Shown one piece after another: positions 53,772 to 63,965 of a stretch of 64,000 nucleotides of DNA; position 1 is the stretch's first letter, and every line of letters starts with the position of its first letter. A model generated the notes under the pieces. It worked only from the letters and a program-made list of their open reading frames with translations. It searched no databases and was not told the DNA's origin. The translations under genes were made by a program, and so were the position numbers. Source of the DNA: Flavobacterium ginsengisoli (GTDB lineage: Bacteria; Bacteroidota; Bacteroidia; Flavobacteriales; Flavobacteriaceae); the NCBI RefSeq assembly GCF_029625315.1, contig NZ_CP121110.1:620001-684000 (forward strand), given 5' to 3'.

Positions 53772-54822
53772 TTACCATTGCAATAAAACTCTTTGTGCTG
53801 AAAATCCTGGGCCAAAACTCAGCATTAAACCTTTTTCTCCTTTTTTCGGATTTCGATTCATAATGTTTTCTAAAACATACAAAACCGTAGCGCTCGACAT
53901 ATTACCGTATTGTTTAAGAATTTCTTTAGTGTCGTCAATATTTTTCTCTAATCCTCCAAAAAGAGATTCAACAGTTGTCACGATTTTTTTCCCCGGGATG
54001 AAAAATCATGTGATCAATATCTTTAATTTCTAAATTATTCTGTTTCAAAAAAGGATGAATAATATCGCCAAAATGAGAAGCAATGGTATCTGGAACTTCA
54101 ATATCGAGAACCATTTGCAGTCCGCCGTTGGTTAGTTTGAAACCCATCATATGTTCAGCATCATAAAAATGATACATTTGTTCATCGAGAATTTCAGGAC
54201 CAGCATCTTCTTCTTTTGAAGACAATAAACAGCAAGCAGCACCATCGCCAAAAATCGCAGCGCTGACAATATTCGGCATGGAGAAATCATCTAACTGAAA
54301 AGTTGCCGTTGGCGATTCTACAGCAATTACCGCCGCACGTTTTCCAGGATTCGATTTTAGAAAATTCTTGGCATAAATAATTCCCGAAATCCCTGCGGCA
54401 CAACCCATTTCGGTTACAGGAAGACGAACAATATCTTGTCTGAGTTTCATTTTATTAATCAAATAAGCATCAAGCGAGGGAATCATAATTCCGGTACAGC
54501 TTACGGTAATAATGTAATCTAAACTCTGCGGATCCCAACCAGTTTTTTCTAATGCTTTTTCGAGAACTTGATGTCCAAGAACAATCATTTCACGACTATA
54601 AATATCATTTTTTTCTTCGAATGAAGTAGCGGTAAAAACCTCTGAAGGTTCCATGATAGAATAACGTTTGTCTACAGAAGCGCCTTCAAAGATCTTTTTG
54701 ACTTTTTTAATAAAACGTTCTTCTTGACCTTCAAGCCATACATCTACAAGCGGAAGTATTTCTTCAGTCGTTCGTGAATATTGCGGAAGTCGCTTAACAG
54801 CTGTGATTATCTTTACACTCAT
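53772..54822 (-). CDS. type III polyketide synthase (frame broken at 53984-53994)
   Basis: The corrected protein is about 350 aa. The chalcone-synthase-like catalytic triad is complete: Cys in VTEMGCAAGISG, His in MIFHPG, and Asn in YGNMSSATVLYVLE. LSFGPGFSAQRVLLQW is the usual C-terminal end. The frame is lost in adjacent G4 and A7 runs (minus strand); G5 and A8 give HPGGKKIVTTVE, the standard spacing. Enzymes of this family extend a starter acyl group with malonyl units and cyclise it to pyrones, resorcinols or similar rings. The ATGA overlap with the methyltransferase shows coupling. Confidence 0.92.
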
Positions 54823-55531
54823 ATTTTAGTAATTATCCACTGGTAGCGAAACGCCCATTTCCAGTTTATGGAATAGTTTTTTAGATTTAGTTTTTCGGAG
54901 AAATGCTCCAATTCCTTTTTTTGAATCCTTTTAAAATGGAAATCAAACCATCATTACGAGACATTCTATTGAGATTGAAAATAACACTTACCAATTCAAA
55001 TAATCGATAAGCGAGTTTGCTTCGATGAAGATCATTTACAACAATTCCAATCGAAGCATTTTTATTTAGAACATTCATAACTTTATCAATCTGCGCTGTT
55101 GTAAAATGATGCAACGTCAACGTACACAAAACAATATCATATTTCAGTTCATTAAAATCTTCGCTAAAAATATCCATACAGAGATAGTCAATATTTGTAA
55201 AATCTTGTGAAAGTTTCTTGGCATAATCAATTGTAAAAGCATTGGCGTCGATACCAATTAATTTAAAATTTAGATTTTGCTTTTTTCCGTATTTAGCAAG
55301 CATTCGCAACATATCTCCATTTCCGCAACCAATATCAGCAATGATTATTGTTTTTGAAATATCATTATTTTTTAAAAGTTCTTTTATGCCATGTAGCGTC
55401 AGTTTATTTCCTCCAAGCAATTGGTTGATAGAAGCAATTTGATCTAACGCGCCAATCAATTCTTCGCTTTCAAGCGAAAAATCATCCATTATCTCTATTT
55501 CTTCTGTTCTATATTTAGTGTTTACACCCAT
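54819..55531 (-). CDS. class I SAM-dependent methyltransferase (frame broken at 54916-54922)
   Basis: The corrected protein is about 237 aa. The SAM-binding motif is IIADIGCGNGDMLRML, followed by KLIGIDANAFTIDYA and LCTLTLHHFTTAQ. The frame is lost in an A7 run (minus strand); an eighth A continues it as KGFKKKELEHFSEKLNLKNY and ends at a TGA overlapping the polyketide synthase ATG. It likely methylates the polyketide ring or a quinone-like intermediate, as UbiE-like enzymes do. It lies 4 bases after the flavin reductase gene. Confidence 0.88.
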
Positions 55532-55535
55532 TTAT

Positions 55536-56660
55536 TCAATTGTTATTGGTCGGCCGTGCGTTTGTTTTATAATGAACGAAAGTAATGCAGGAATCGATGC
55601 TCGCAATGGTCGTCATGATATGAGTTAAATTTTTATGCGTCAATGCATTTGATAATAGTCTGCCAAAAAATAATCGCTTGCTAAAATGCTTTTTCCATTC
55701 TTTGATATACTTTTTTTCAAATTCATTTCTGGTTTCAATCTTTCCATAATAAAAATCAAGAACTAGTTCAGCGACTATTTTAGCGCTATGGATCGCCATT
55801 GCCATTCCGTTGCCGCACATTGGATGAATCAATCCTGCGGTATCTCCAATCATTAAAATATGATTTTCTACACATTCTTTTTTGTCAAATGAAATCTGGC
55901 TTATAGTTAAAGGCTTTTCGAATAGGGAAGTGCTGTTTTCGAAAATAGCTTTCAGTTTCTTATTTTTATAAAGTACCGATTTTTGATACTCTTCAATGTT
56001 TTTGTATTTTTTAAAAGTTTCAAAATCGGCTAAATAGCAAATGTTTATAACGTCGTTTTCGACTTTAGAAACGCCGCAATAACCGCCTTGAAAATTATAC
56101 AAACCAACGAGGCTTTCATCAAATTTCCCTTTGTAATGCGCTTTTATGGCAAGCCAAGGTGATTTTTTAGAAATAAAGTCTCTTGACAAAACTTGATCAA
56201 TATTTGATCTTTTGCCATAAGCGCCTAAAATTATTTTTGCTGAAAAAATTTCTTCAGAAGTTGTTACGGTGAAAATGTCATTTTCAAAAGAAATAGTAGT
56301 GACATTTTCTGTAATAATAGTACAGCCATTATCGACGGCTTTTTTAAATAAGAAATGATCCAATTCATAACGGCTGACTCCGAAACCTCCAAGCGGAAGT
56401 TTTGTTTTTGCTGTTTTACCGTTTTGTGCAACAAATTCAAAATTTGAAATGCTGGTTGGATGGAGTTCTCTAACATCTATATCCAACCAAAATAAATAAG
56501 GAAGAATTTCATTTGAGATATATTCTCCACAAACTTTATGCTTTGGATATGTATTTTTTTCGATAAGAGTTACCCTCAAACCTTTTTTAGATAAGTGCAG
56601 AGCGCTTGCCAGACCAGCAAGACCGCCTCCAATAATAAGTACATCGGGATTTGTTCTCAT
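55536..56660 (-). CDS. FAD-dependent oxidoreductase, geranylgeranyl-reductase-like
   Basis: This intact gene encodes 374 aa. The N-terminal dinucleotide-binding fold is VLIIGGGLAGLASALHLSKKG, split by the Rossmann glycines at 11-16, and the motif HKVCGEYIS is typical of the geranylgeranyl-reductase/halogenase-like flavoproteins. The second FAD site is LMIGDTAGLIHPMCGNGMAMA. It could reduce or hydroxylate the polyketide product. It is the first gene of the biosynthetic operon, and the divergent region upstream must hold the promoter. Confidence 0.88.
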   Translation of the reverse strand: MRTNPDVLIIGGGLAGLASALHLSKKGLRVTLIEKNTYPKHKVCGEYISNEILPYLFWLDIDVRELHPTSISNFEFVAQNGKTAKTKLPLGGFGVSRYELDHFLFKKAVDNGCTIITENVTTISFENDIFTVTTSEEIFSAKIILGAYGKRSNIDQVLSRDFISKKSPWLAIKAHYKGKFDESLVGLYNFQGGYCGVSKVENDVINICYLADFETFKKYKNIEEYQKSVLYKNKKLKAIFENSTSLFEKPLTISQISFDKKECVENHILMIGDTAGLIHPMCGNGMAMAIHSAKIVAELVLDFYYGKIETRNEFEKKYIKEWKKHFSKRLFFGRLLSNALTHKNLTHIMTTIASIDSCITFVHYKTNARPTNNN

Positions 56661-57114
56661 ACAACCAATTTAATCATAAAAACTCAAATGTTCTTACTTA
56701 ATTCTATAAGAAATTAACAAAATTTCAATGTTGTTTATTCTGTGTTTTCTCATATAAAAAATGATAGTTTATTTTGTTTTTTTTCTTAAGACTTAAGATT
56801 TCAAATAAGGCAAGGAAACTTCTATTTTTTAAATTCGTAATAAAAATAATATTAATTTTTTCGCACTATCTTTTTCTCTTCTTGAGTTTTTTTCTTGAAT
56901 TTGTTTTATTTATAATTACTATTTAAAATATTGTTTTTTAGTGATTTAATTTATTTTTTATAAAGTTTTAGTTTAGGTATTATTTACGATATATTCTGCG
57001 ATTTTAAAAAATATGTAAATAAAATACTATTACTTTATTATTAATTACTATTTTTACACAGTCTAAATAAGAATAGTTATTCTGGTTTTTAAGAAAAAAT
57101 CAGTCAAAAAATAA
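56661..57114. other. divergent AT-rich region between the polyketide operon and the heme-type locus
   Basis: These 454 bases are very AT-rich and contain no credible gene on either strand. They must hold promoters for both flanking operons. I saw no clear operator, palindrome or full promoter consensus. Confidence 0.5.
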
Positions 57115-59500
57115 ATGAAAAATAAAAGCACTTACGGTCATTACAATACAATTATTACGAGTTTCATTTTACTATTTGTTAATATGCTTTTGGGGCAAAA
57201 TAATAATAGTATAAACGGTTTGGTTTTTCATTCTAAAAATCCATTATCGCATGCTACAGTAATTTTAGAACCTTCTTTTAAAAACACCGTAACTGACAGT
57301 AAAGGACATTTTTCATTTTCAGGATTATCAAATGGAGCGTATACAATTCGAATAAGCAATATGGGCTATAAAGATTACATTGAGAAAATTACTTTAAATG
57401 GCGTTGCTCATTCCATTCAAATCGAAATGGAACAAGGAGTCGATTTGAAAGAGGTCAATGTAACGAGCCGCATTAAAGAAAGCAGTAATCCTGAAAACTT
57501 GGTAAATGCACGATATAGCGCTATGCCAGTTACTGTAATCGATCGTAAAACAATTGAACTTATGGGGAGTAGAAGGCTCGATGAAGTTTTAAAAGAACAA
57601 ACAGGAATTGCTATTGTAAACAATATTAGCGGTGGGGCTAGATCTGTTGGCGTGCAAATGCAGGGTTTTGGAAGTGAATATATTATGGTGTTAATCGATG
57701 GTCAGCCAATGGTGGGGAGAAACAATGGCAACTTTGACCTTTCGAGAATTAGCGTTTCCAACATCGAACGTATAGAAATTATAAAAGGGGCTTCTTCGAG
57801 TTTGTACGGAAGTGAGGCTTTAGGCGGCACTATAAATATTATTACCAGACATGGAGTTGTAGATCCGCAAATGCAGGCTTCAGTAAGTTATGGATCACTG
57901 AATATTGTTGATGCTACATTGGAAGGAGAGACGCCTTTTCTTGAAAATAAAGGCACTGTAAATCTTGCGAGCAAATTATTACAGAACAGATGGTTACAAT
58001 ACCAATTCTAAATACATACAAGGAACAACTTCGCCACCTTACGACAATTATAGCTTACAAGGAAGATCGCGTTATCAGATAAGCCAAAAGAGTTTTCTCG
58101 GCTTGAGCGGACGATATGGTCTTCGTCGTTCTTTTATGGAAAAGGATTTTGGTTTAGGCCATATTTCTGGAGATAATCAAGATGAGCAGGATTTAAATCT
58201 TTCGGTTTCATTTGATCATCGTTTTAATAGCGCATTTAGAAGTATTACAAGATACTACCTTACGTATTATACTGCTGATATGAGTGTAGCTTGGCAGGAA
58301 AATAATAGTTCGGTAAGTCAAGATGTTTTTCAACAGACACTTCATCGTTTAGAACAGCAGTTTTCTTATAGCAGTAATAATACATACCAGCTTGTTGGCG
58401 GTTTTGGAGGAAGTGTTGAAAATATGAATGATGTTGCGCTCAATGGTGTAAATTCTCTAGAAACTATGTTTTCTTATGTTCAGGGAGAATGGACTCCTTT
58501 CGAGAAACTAAAGGCAGTTGGCGGATTACGCTATGATCATACTAATAATTTTGGAGGAAGATTAAATCCGAGTTTTGGATTGCAGTATTTTATTAGTCCA
58601 AAATTAACTTTTAAAACAGGTGTTGGAACTGGATTTAAAGCACCAGATTTTAAAACCAATTATTTAGTGTTTTACAATTCAAACAGCAATTATTTAGTAA
58701 TTGGAAATGCTGTTCTAGCACCAACCTTAGAACAACTTCAAAAAGATGGACAAATCAGCGAAATCAGACAATATGTTCTTGATCAGACCGCTGGAAATTT
58801 ACAAGCTGAGAAAAGTACTTCTTATAATGCAGGATTGATTTTCGAACCTTCAAAGAAACTCAAAGTAGAGGGAGGTGGTTTTTATCATAGAATAACCAAT
58901 CAGATTAATAGTATTCAAGTTGCTACAGGCTCAAATAACAGAATAATTTATACCTACCAAAATCTTCCAGAAGCTGTCAATAAAGGTTTTGAGCTTTCGC
59001 TAAAATTAACCCCAATAAAAAATCTAGAAATAAGTGCTGGTTATCAATACTTAATTGCTAAAGATCTTAGCATAAAAGATAGCATCAGAGCAGGAAAATG
59101 GCCTTACAGTCAGAATATTCACGATCCAGCAACTGGAAATTCGTATAAGCCGCGACCATCAGATTATTGGGGAATTGAAAACCGTTCCCGTCATATGGCG
59201 AATTCTTCTATTTTCTATCGCAATAATCCATGGAAACTTAATGCAAACTTGAGAGTGAATTTTAGAGGAAAGTATCCATTTGGAGATCGTAACGGAAATC
59301 AATTTATTGACAAATATGACATTTTCGTGAAAGATTACTGGCTGATCAATGCAAGTATTGATAAGCAATTATTGAATGATCATCTCAATGTCAGATTTAC
59401 GGCAGATAATATTTTCGATTATACAGATCCGCTAATGCCAGGACAGCCAGGAAGAATACTTCTTTTGGGTGTTAGATATCGTTTCTTTAAAAACCAATAA
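57115..59500 (+). CDS. HmuR/BtuB-like TonB-dependent receptor (frame broken at 57967-57972)
   Basis: The corrected protein is about 794 aa: signal peptide ending LLGQ, a carboxypeptidase-regulatory-like domain (~27-110), a plug domain with MPVTVIDRKTIELMGSRRLDE and IDGQPMVGRNNGNFDLSRI, and a barrel ending GRILLLGVRYRFF. The segment GTGFKAPDFKTNYLVFYN resembles the FRAP-type box of heme receptors. The frame breaks at GCGAGC; GCAGC gives NLAANYYRTDGYNTNSKY and 795 codons. Two HmuY-family proteins follow at once, so heme or a related porphyrin is the likely cargo. Confidence 0.88.
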
Positions 59501-59515
59501 ACTCAAATATTTCTA

Positions 59516-60235
59516 ATGACAACAATTAAAACATTTAACAAAAGTAAAATACTGCTTTTCGCGATAGTTGCGATAAGTTTGGCTTCCTGCAGCAGCAATG
59601 AGGAAGATACAAACTCTTCGCTTATTGATAATAAAAGCACTGTTATTACTGATCTTGCGGGTGACACTGGAGCTTCTATGGGAGATGGAACTAATGGAAA
59701 AGAACAGAGAAGTTTTCATACGTTTTTGTTTCGCTTCAGCGATAAAAAACAAATATGGTCGCATACCAAAGCAGATTCTTTGCAATATATGAAAACAAAA
59801 GACTGGGACATTGCTTTTACAGGACCTTACAATAGCGAAGTTTTTGTAAATAATGCAAAATACCAATATAATCCTGGTTTTGAAGGGCCAGCAGAAAATA
59901 CTTCTGTTGTATTGCTTAATGAAGATTATAAAAATGTCACACAAGCACCTTCAGATACAGATTTTAATACTAGCGAGATAACCAAAATAGGATGGGCTTC
60001 TTCAGAAAGTTCTGCTGGATGGTTTTATTACAGCTTAAGCGACCACATTATGCAGGCAATTCCGAATCGCACATATGCGATACGTTTACCTGACGGGAAA
60101 TATGCCAAACTGCAACTTGTAAATGCCTATAAAGGAAATCCTCCAGCGGTTACAGATTTGAATTGGCCTGCACCTTATTTCACTTTCAGATATTTTATAC
60201 AGACAGACGGAAGTAAAAATTTAAATACCAAATAA
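59516..60235 (+). CDS. HmuY-family heme-binding-type lipoprotein 1
   Basis: This intact gene encodes 239 aa with a lipobox (LASCS). KTKDWDIAFTGPYNSEVFVN, GWFYYSLSDHIMQAIPNRTY and KYAKLQLVNAYKGNPP match the HmuY family, which in Porphyromonas takes heme from host proteins and hands it to HmuR. Several Met and His residues lie in the stretch DHIM, but I cannot assign heme ligands. It starts 15 bases after the receptor gene, so they form an operon. Confidence 0.87.
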   Translation: MTTIKTFNKSKILLFAIVAISLASCSSNEEDTNSSLIDNKSTVITDLAGDTGASMGDGTNGKEQRSFHTFLFRFSDKKQIWSHTKADSLQYMKTKDWDIAFTGPYNSEVFVNNAKYQYNPGFEGPAENTSVVLLNEDYKNVTQAPSDTDFNTSEITKIGWASSESSAGWFYYSLSDHIMQAIPNRTYAIRLPDGKYAKLQLVNAYKGNPPAVTDLNWPAPYFTFRYFIQTDGSKNLNTK

Positions 60236-60247
60236 ATAGATAACCCC

Positions 60248-61051
60248 ATGAAACGAATAAAAACATTAATAGAGAAAGTATCGCCAATATTGATGATGGT
60301 TTTTCTTATTGCTGCTACAACTACAGCATGTTCATCTGATGATAAACCAGCAGAAGGAAGCGGAAATGAAGAAAACCCAGGAACAGAAATTCCAGATCAA
60401 ACACTTTTTAATAAAGTCATTCATGTAAAAAATTATCAAGGAAGTACTTCTGATGATAATCCGACGGCGCCTTCTGCAACACTTTACTACAGTCTTGAAG
60501 AGAATAAATCGGTTGACGGTTCTTATAAAAAAACAAGAAAATGGGATTTAGCTTTTGGCGGATTATATGCCAGCTTTTTGTCTGGAAATAACGGTTTAGA
60601 CAATAAAAATAATGGTTATCAGGCAGGTGGAGTTGGCGGAATTACAATTGTAGCTAAACCTTTTGATGAAGTGGTTGATGTTCCGGCTGACAGTCAGTTT
60701 AAAACAGGAATTGATCTTATAGGAACAGATGATGCTGGTTCTTTTGGTAATGGAACTGGATGGTATTTGTATGATTTTGATGGAGTTGTTGTGTCTGATG
60801 GAACTAATCCGCAAAAAGCTCACGTAGCATATGCACTTGGTGAACCTCTTAAAATTATAAACGGAACAACTATTCCCGCAAGAACTATTATTCTAAAAAC
60901 AGCAAACGGAAATTATGCCAAAATTAAAATGATTTCGGTTTACAAAGATGTTTATACGTCAGCTGAATGGTTTAAAGATACGCCGCACATGTATTACACT
61001 TTTGATTATGTAATGGTTCCAAAAGGAAGTACAAAATTTGAAATTAAATAA
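60248..61051 (+). CDS. HmuY-family lipoprotein 2
   Basis: This intact gene encodes 267 aa with a lipobox (TTACS). TRKWDLAFGGLYASF, GTGWYLYDFDGVVV and GNYAKIKMISVYKDVY align with the same regions of the upstream HmuY-like protein, and it carries an extra glycine- and asparagine-rich insert (~95-125). It is a diverged paralogue that may bind a different ligand or a different face of the receptor complex. It starts 12 bases after paralogue 1. Confidence 0.82.
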   Translation: MKRIKTLIEKVSPILMMVFLIAATTTACSSDDKPAEGSGNEENPGTEIPDQTLFNKVIHVKNYQGSTSDDNPTAPSATLYYSLEENKSVDGSYKKTRKWDLAFGGLYASFLSGNNGLDNKNNGYQAGGVGGITIVAKPFDEVVDVPADSQFKTGIDLIGTDDAGSFGNGTGWYLYDFDGVVVSDGTNPQKAHVAYALGEPLKIINGTTIPARTIILKTANGNYAKIKMISVYKDVYTSAEWFKDTPHMYYTFDYVMVPKGSTKFEIK

Positions 61052-61069
61052 CCAATCCAAATACAAATA

Positions 61070-61816
61070 ATGAATACTAAAATTACAAAATTAAAAACAC
61101 CTTTGTTTTTTGTTGCTTTTACGCTTTTTAGTCTTTTAACTTCTTGCGATAATGAAGAAGAAAGATGGACAGATGTAAAAGAAGATCCAGTTACAGAAAT
61201 TGTTACCGACCTTGATGCACGAAGAATTATATCTTTTAAGGTTGTAAATCCGGGCGAAAGTCAAGCGATATATAGTGCTGTAAATAATTTAGAAAAAACA
61301 ATTACAGTTTATCTGCCTTCTTATTATGAATATGAATATTTAGAAACTTCGATTTCACTTCCTGAAAAAACAACTATTACTCCCGCAGCTACCGAGTTAG
61401 TGCCTGTATTCGCAAAAACACCATTTACGTATACCACTAAAGCAGCTGATGGAACAACGGCTGTTTATACTGTGAAAATTGTGATCCAACAGCCAAAATT
61501 GGTTTTAAGAGAATTATCAAGTGAGACTTCAACTTATACTATACCCGTTTCAAGCTCTATGTTTTTAAAAGGTGAAAACTTTGTTCCTTCTTACGAAGTA
61601 ACAAAAGTTTATGCTGTAGATGCACAAGGAAATAAAAAATGGCAATTTCAGCAGTATAATGAAGGTTTAGACATCTTTAGCTTTTCAGCGACTTATGTTT
61701 TTGGAGGAACTTCTAGTGAAGCAATAACATTAGAACCCGATACTGACTATTGGATACAGATGGAAAGCTATAATCTTACCGCTACAATGAAATATCCTAT
61801 TAGAATTACAAAATAA
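61070..61816 (+). CDS. DUF5018-like surface lipoprotein 1
   Basis: This intact gene encodes 248 aa with a lipobox (LLTSC). The central part ends FTYTTKAADGTTAVYTVKIV, the hallmark of DUF5018-type Ig-like domains in Bacteroidota surface proteins. The C-terminal half has another beta-sandwich-like region. It shares this plan with the lipoprotein at 62814. It starts 18 bases after HmuY-like 2. A role in ligand capture at the cell surface is inferred from context only. Confidence 0.72.
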   Translation: MNTKITKLKTPLFFVAFTLFSLLTSCDNEEERWTDVKEDPVTEIVTDLDARRIISFKVVNPGESQAIYSAVNNLEKTITVYLPSYYEYEYLETSISLPEKTTITPAATELVPVFAKTPFTYTTKAADGTTAVYTVKIVIQQPKLVLRELSSETSTYTIPVSSSMFLKGENFVPSYEVTKVYAVDAQGNKKWQFQQYNEGLDIFSFSATYVFGGTSSEAITLEPDTDYWIQMESYNLTATMKYPIRITK

Positions 61817-61892
61817 ACTTGCAAATAAAAAATGTCTGTCTTTTCTGCCGAGGTAATAAAAGAAGCCAAATTAATCTATTAAATATATCATT

Positions 61893-62572
61893 ATGAAAAA
61901 AATAATCTTATCATTTTTAGCATTGGCTACTATTTCAATTACATCTTGTAGCTCAGAAGACCAAACTGCCGATTCACAAGGACTTGCAAAAGCACAAGAA
62001 GAACAAGTTTCTAATCAAACAGCCAAAGCAGTGCATTAGAATTATGTTCTGCAACTTCAACATCAGTAACTGTAAATAGATGGCAAGCACCATCATCTGT
62101 AGATACTAACTGGACTCCAGTAGCTGCTGTTATTGGCGGTGTAAACGTTCAGTGGGAAGGTATTTACGGAGCTTCACTTCGTCCTGTTGGAAATACAGCT
62201 CAATGGTACCTTGGTACAGTTGATTTAAATTCTGTTTGTGGAGAATGGGATTTATGGAAAGAAAGTGTTGAAGTTAAAAATGCAACTGGAAATGTTGGTA
62301 CAGCTCCAACATCAGATCCTTATAATATAGTTGGATACAATGGTACAATATCTGGATCAAATTACGGATTAGGATATTACTCTTATAATATTACAACTCA
62401 TGTTATGACTCCTGCTAAAGCTATTGTAATCTGGAAAGCAGCTGGAACAAATTCACATTCTGTTACAGTTCCTCATACAAGTGCTACAGAAGTTTATTTG
62501 GTAAAAGTAACTGCGGTTACTCCAGGAACTTCAAGCGACGTAATCAGTTATAACTGGTCTAAAGTATTATAA
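61893..62572 (+). CDS. small lipoprotein of unknown function (frame broken near 62027-62033)
   Basis: The gene starts MKKIILSFLALATISITSCSS, a lipobox, and its first 47 codons end in a stop at GCAGTGCATTAG. In another frame the coding continues without interruption to the TAA at 62570 (ELCSATSTSVTVNRWQ to SYNWSKVL), giving about 225 aa. Losing two bases (GCAGCATTAG) or adding one joins the parts. The mature region is rich in Ser, Thr, Val and Trp and looks like a beta-sandwich. I do not recognise a family. Neighbours suggest a surface role in the heme-type locus. Confidence 0.7.
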
Positions 62573-62813
62573 ATCAATAACAATGTAAAAAGAAACATGG
62601 GATTACGACATAATTAAAAAGTGCTTGCAGTAAAGCTTGACCAGCGATCTCTGCAAAATACTAATATCATATCATTACCCCATGACTATCAAACGGCTTT
62701 TTGAATTACCGTAAGCATTGAAAATACAGACATTTTAAAAATATAAATGCCTTTATCAATAAGGCAAAAATAATAAAATAAAATCATTTAAAAATTAGAT
62801 AATCAATACAATC
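62573..62813. other. intergenic region in the heme-type locus
   Basis: The 241 bases contain no gene. A small hairpin TGCCTTTATCAATAAGGCA lies at 62747-62765. Otherwise nothing is seen. Confidence 0.4.
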
Positions 62814-63854
62814 ATGAATAAAAAAAACAATACCAATGTATTTTTAATCGGATTACTTTTTTTATCAGTGCTATTCTTTTCTTGTGATACTGAATATATT
62901 GATAAAGTAAATTCAATTCCTGGCGATGTTGTAAAAGTTCCAGGATATACTCACATTGAGTCTTTTACGATAAAAGATGCAGATAATAATGATGTAAGCG
63001 CCGCTATTACAGAGGAAAATATAATAGTGACATGGAGTGTAAATACATCTTTTCCAGAAACCATAAAACCTGAAATTGTTCTTGGTACAGAAGCTGTAAT
63101 TTCTCCGGCATCTGGAACAGAAGTTCCTTTTAAAGACGGAACCGTTTACACGGTAACTTCAAAAGCGGGAACAACAAAAAAATATACGCTTAAAATAGAT
63201 TTCAGACAAACAGAACCAAGAACTTGGACTGTAGCCTATCCAGAAACTTTTAGAAAAGGTTTTTTGCAAAAGATTGTTAATATAGGAAACTCAGGAATCA
63301 CATCATCGATAAATGATTTGTGGCTAAGTGTCGAAAACTCTAGAGTTTATTTGGTATCTGCAGAAGATGAGAAAACAGAATATACCGCAGAAATCGTTCA
63401 TTTAGGTGGTTCGTTAGGAACAACCACATCGGGTACAGCGTTTACGGAATATGGAGTATATTATTTTCTTAAAGAAGACATGCCTGTAGGAACTTATGAT
63501 TTACGTGTCAAAAACGGAATTTATACGCTTCAAAATGCAAGTGTCGAAAATAGATTTCAAGTTAGTGTTATTGAACCAGATTCTTTTAAAGCAGAGTTAA
63601 TTGGTTCTGGAACAGAAAGGAAAATTGGAGATACATTTGAAATTAGAGGAGGTCAACTAAATACAATTACCAAAATAGAAATGTATAACAGTACAGCTCC
63701 AACGGCAATTTATCCGTTAGAATTTGTAAGTGGCACTATTTACAGAGCGATATTAAAAGTTCCAGAAGGAACACCTGCAGGAACTTATAATCGAGTAAGA
63801 TTCTATAGAGATGCAGCCAGTACGCTTACTGCATATACCTTGAAAATTAAATAA
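62814..63854 (+). CDS. DUF5018-like surface lipoprotein 2
   Basis: This intact gene encodes 346 aa with a lipobox (LFFSC). Residues ~40-130 form a DUF5018-type domain ending GTVYTVTSKAGTTKKYTLKI. Two more beta-sandwich-like regions follow, the last resembling an IPT/TIG fold (GDTFEIRGGQLNTITKIEMY). It is the larger relative of the protein at 61070. A terminator follows 17 bases later, so it is the last gene of this unit. Confidence 0.74.
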   Translation: MNKKNNTNVFLIGLLFLSVLFFSCDTEYIDKVNSIPGDVVKVPGYTHIESFTIKDADNNDVSAAITEENIIVTWSVNTSFPETIKPEIVLGTEAVISPASGTEVPFKDGTVYTVTSKAGTTKKYTLKIDFRQTEPRTWTVAYPETFRKGFLQKIVNIGNSGITSSINDLWLSVENSRVYLVSAEDEKTEYTAEIVHLGGSLGTTTSGTAFTEYGVYYFLKEDMPVGTYDLRVKNGIYTLQNASVENRFQVSVIEPDSFKAELIGSGTERKIGDTFEIRGGQLNTITKIEMYNSTAPTAIYPLEFVSGTIYRAILKVPEGTPAGTYNRVRFYRDAASTLTAYTLKIK

Positions 63855-63871
63855 TTCGGATATTTTTTTAG

Positions 63872-63906
63872 AATGCGCAGACTGTAATGGTGTGCGCATT
63901 TTTTTA
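63872..63906 (+). terminator. terminator after the heme-type locus
   Basis: AATGCGCA and TGCGCATT form a perfect 8-bp stem with a 13-base loop, followed by a run of seven T. Confidence 0.82.
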
Positions 63907-63931
63907 TGTTTAGAAAAGTTTATTAATTATA

Positions 63932-63939
63932 TATATTTG
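63932..63939 (+). promoter_or_regulatory. possible -7 promoter element of a gene leaving the window
   Basis: TATATTTG matches the Bacteroidota TAnnTTTG element. It lies 26 bases before an ATG at 63966. The upstream TTG element is not clear. Confidence 0.4.
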
Positions 63940-63965
63940 CCAACTTTCAATTAAAGATTTCTAAA

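Noticed and set aside
51307..56660. Flexirubin or aryl-polyene cluster
   Set aside because: Those clusters carry many more genes, including ketoreductases, a lyase and DarA/DarB-type enzymes; this operon has six genes and a type III polyketide synthase instead.
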